A stretch of DNA of 8,701 nucleotides from Bifidobacteriaceae bacterium NR021 (GTDB taxonomy: Bacteria > Actinomycetota > Actinomycetes > Actinomycetales > Bifidobacteriaceae), in NCBI GenBank assembly GCA_003585845.1, contig NQOP01000001.1, positions 409,029-417,729 of the forward strand, given 5' to 3'. Below, piece by piece: positions 6,953 through 8,701 of this stretch (position 1 is the stretch's first letter; every line of letters starts with the position of its first letter). The notes beneath the pieces were generated by a model. That model was not told the origin of the DNA and searched no databases. It was given only the letters and a program-made list of their open reading frames with translations. The position numbers were made by a program, and so were the translations under genes.

Positions 6953-8188
6953 ATGACGAACGCAATTTCTAGTTCTTTGCATCAAACTTTTTCTCGTGAC
7001 GCAATTGCAAATTCTTTAACAGGCAAAAGCGTTGTTACGTTGGACGATATTTCCACAGCTCAAATACGAATGCTTTTAGACAAAGCGCGATACATTGATT
7101 CGCACCGTAAAGAAGTGGCTCACACTTGCGATGGCAGAGTGTTGGCCACTCTTTTTTATGAGCCGAGCACGCGCACTCGCTTAAGTTTTGAAACAGCAAT
7201 GCTGCGTTTGGGTGGAAAAGTAATCGGTTTTGCAGGTGCGCAACTTTCTAGTGCAAGCAAGGGTGAAACTGTAAACGATACTTTGAAAGTCGTGTCTAAC
7301 TATGTTGATGTTGTTGCAATGCGTCACCCAAAGGAGGGTGCTGCTTTCGTTGCTACGCAAGCTGTGAGCACGCCTATTATTAACGCAGGCGACGGCGGTC
7401 ACATGCATCCAACTCAAACTCTTGCAGACTTGGCAACTATTCTTGCGCGATTTGGCCGCCTTAATAATCTCACTGTCGGCTTGTGCGGCGACTTAACTTA
7501 TGGACGCACAGTTCACTCGCTTATTGAAACTTTGTGCCGCTTTGGAAACGTTCATTTTGTGCTAATTAGCCCGGATGAGCTTAAAACTCCGCAGTACGTA
7601 ATCGACCGCATTAATGACACTCCTTCGTGCACTTACGAAGAAACTCGCGACTTGATGGAAGTTATTGGCAAGCTTGACGTGCTTTACATGACTCGCGTGC
7701 AAGAAGAGCGTTTTACGGATCGCGAGCAATACTTGCGACTTCGTGACACGTATATTTTGACGGAAGAAAAGTTGCAAAAAGCAAAGTCGCATATGCCTGT
7801 GCTGCATCCGCTTCCTCGAATTAACGAGATTGCTGTTGACGTTGATGACGATCCTCGCGCAGCATACTTTGAGCAGGTTAAAAACGGTATGCTTATGCGC
7901 ATGGCTTTGGAAAGTTCCGTTCTTGGCGACGAGCTTTGCGGCTACGAGCCAACTGATTTTGTAAACGTGCCAGAAGACGAATTGCAATCGGTTGACGCAC
8001 ACGGAATTTCATTAGCGGATCCTCGCGTGCATGTAACGGACGTGAATGCGCCTGAAAATCTTACTTGCCCGAATCCTCGTTGCATAACAAACAGCGAACT
8101 AACTCTTAAACGCAAGTTCTACAAAGCTGATTCCGTAAGGCACGAGTATCGCTGCATGTATTGCGACGAAGAAGCAGAAACCAAGTAA
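6953..8188 (+). CDS. pyrB: Aspartate carbamoyltransferase catalytic chain fused to a PyrI-type zinc domain
   Basis: This enzyme condenses carbamoyl phosphate with L-aspartate to give N-carbamoyl-aspartate, the committed step of pyrimidine synthesis, in the cytoplasm. Residues about 25-325 form the catalytic chain: STRTR (72-76) and RHP (124-126) for carbamoyl phosphate, the 80s-loop S99 and K103, HPTQ (152-155), YGRTVHS with R185, MTRVQ with R248 and HPLPR (285-289). All expected catalytic residues are present. Catalytic chains are usually 305-320 residues; this protein has 411. After a linker of about 35 residues, the last 50 hold C372, C377, C401 and C404, with the C-x4-C-x23-C-x2-C spacing of the E. 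coli PyrI zinc site. The PyrI nucleotide-binding domain (about 95 residues) is missing, so classic ATP/CTP allostery is unlikely to come from this chain. ATG 6953 is the first possible start, since TGA at 6938-6940 is in frame upstream; AAGGTGA serves as the SD. pyrC follows after 55 bases. Confidence 0.96.
   Translation: MTNAISSSLHQTFSRDAIANSLTGKSVVTLDDISTAQIRMLLDKARYIDSHRKEVAHTCDGRVLATLFYEPSTRTRLSFETAMLRLGGKVIGFAGAQLSSASKGETVNDTLKVVSNYVDVVAMRHPKEGAAFVATQAVSTPIINAGDGGHMHPTQTLADLATILARFGRLNNLTVGLCGDLTYGRTVHSLIETLCRFGNVHFVLISPDELKTPQYVIDRINDTPSCTYEETRDLMEVIGKLDVLYMTRVQEERFTDREQYLRLRDTYILTEEKLQKAKSHMPVLHPLPRINEIAVDVDDDPRAAYFEQVKNGMLMRMALESSVLGDELCGYEPTDFVNVPEDELQSVDAHGISLADPRVHVTDVNAPENLTCPNPRCITNSELTLKRKFYKADSVRHEYRCMYCDEEAETK
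8036..8185 (+). other. PyrI-like zinc-binding domain at the C-terminus of PyrB
   Basis: CPNPRCI (from 372) and YRCMYC (399-404) match the PyrI pattern CPNxxCI...KCKYC, with identical cysteine spacing. In E. coli ATCase this domain docks the regulatory chain on the catalytic chain, and an isolated zinc-domain fragment is known to bind the catalytic trimer and change its activity. Fused here, it could stabilise or tune the trimer. Zinc binding is inferred from the four cysteines. Confidence 0.9.
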
Positions 8189-8243
8189 AAAATTTAATAA
8201 TATTATTGTATAACTGTAAAAATTACGCAAAACCAGGAGTGAA
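8189..8243 (+). promoter_or_regulatory. pyrB-pyrC spacer with the pyrC ribosome binding site
   Basis: AGGAGTGA (8235-8242) is a good Shine-Dalgarno sequence directly before the pyrC ATG at 8244. The rest is very A/T-rich and contains a 12-bp perfect palindrome, AATAATATTATT (8196-8207), and a weak -10-like TATAAC (8209-8214) without a -35. No terminator is seen. The short gap and shared direction support co-transcription with pyrB; an internal promoter cannot be excluded. Confidence 0.7.
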
Positions 8244-8701
8244 ATGAACGAATCAGGCACCTTAACTTTGCGCAATATCTCTGTGTGGGATACTGGCGAA
8301 CGTATTGATCTTATTGTTGATGGCGTTCGTCAGGATGCCCTTATAGAGCAGAATGCGCGCGTTACTGGCGACATTGACGCAAGCGATTGGGTTGTTGCTC
8401 CTGGTTTTGCAGATCCGCATGTGCATTTTAGAGATCCGGGTCAAACAGCAAAAGAAACAATGATGACCGGCAGTGAGGCTGCTGCGGCTGGCGGTTATAC
8501 GCAAGTTTTGATTATGCCAAATACTGTTCCAGCTCTTGACGGCGAGCCTTGGGAAGATGCTCCATTTGATGTAGATAATGTAGTCGATTATTTGCAGCGT
8601 TATGGTTGCATTTACGGCGTAAAATTGCCAGTTCGCTACGATTTGAGCGTGTGTGCATCATTGGGACGTAAAGGCTTAAAACCAAGCAATATTGAGCTGT
8701 G
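8244..8701 (+). CDS. pyrC: Dihydroorotase (3' partial)
   Basis: Dihydroorotase cyclises N-carbamoyl-aspartate, the product of the preceding gene, to dihydroorotate, the third step of UMP synthesis. The first 152 codons are present and the frame runs off the window. The hallmark amidohydrolase segment APGFADPHVHFRDPG contains H59 and H61, the first metal ligands. ETMMTGSEAAAAGGYT and the MPNT motif (91-94) follow, in the order found in class I (Bacillus type) dihydroorotases. The start ATG is supported by AGGAGTGA just upstream and by the family's short beta-sandwich N-terminus before the metal motif. The remaining metal ligands and the catalytic Asp lie beyond the window, so intactness cannot be judged. 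The gene is probably in one operon with pyrB. Confidence 0.95.
   Translation, partial: MNESGTLTLRNISVWDTGERIDLIVDGVRQDALIEQNARVTGDIDASDWVVAPGFADPHVHFRDPGQTAKETMMTGSEAAAAGGYTQVLIMPNTVPALDGEPWEDAPFDVDNVVDYLQRYGCIYGVKLPVRYDLSVCASLGRKGLKPSNIEL

Noticed and set aside
8189..8243. A separate pyrI gene between pyrB and pyrC
   Set aside because: The gap is only 55 bases and contains no coding potential; the zinc domain is in frame at the end of PyrB.

Overview
The window looks like chromosomal DNA from a low-GC member of the Bifidobacteriaceae, most likely Gardnerella. This is inferred from three things: an actinobacterial-type two-domain GlnE, a pyrB-pyrC gene order, and a Lys/Ala/Asp-rich FIVAR-repeat surface protein ending in an LAKTG-type sorting signal, all in A/T-rich wobble usage. 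No database search was possible, so the genus is a judgement. All four genes lie on the + strand and no RNA gene, insertion sequence, phage gene or CRISPR array was seen.

Region 1 (2-3541) is the 3' part of a very large gene for a cell-wall-anchored protein. It encodes about twelve FIVAR-like three-helix modules, a Ser/Gly linker and a C-terminal sorting signal (LAKTG, hydrophobic segment, RRRK tail). Its start lies upstream of the window. A strong intrinsic terminator follows at 3561-3605.

Region 2 (3633-6821) is glnE, the bifunctional adenylyltransferase/adenylyl-removing enzyme that sets glutamine synthetase activity. It has no visible Shine-Dalgarno sequence, and a possible -10 box sits at the distance expected for a leaderless mRNA.

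Region 3 (6822-8701) is a pyrimidine biosynthesis operon: a 131-base leader with a candidate promoter and competing hairpins, then an aspartate carbamoyltransferase fused to a PyrI-type zinc-binding domain, then the first 152 codons of dihydroorotase (pyrC). These are the second and third steps of UMP synthesis. The fusion is the most unusual feature. The C-x4-C-x23-C-x2-C zinc site of the ATCase regulatory chain is present at the C-terminus of the catalytic chain, but the nucleotide-binding effector domain is absent and no separate pyrI lies between pyrB and pyrC.

No wholly new multi-gene system is evident. The points worth a second look are the PyrB-zinc-domain fusion, the pyrB leader structure, the homogenised 240-bp repeats of the surface protein, and the start and uneven codon use of glnE.
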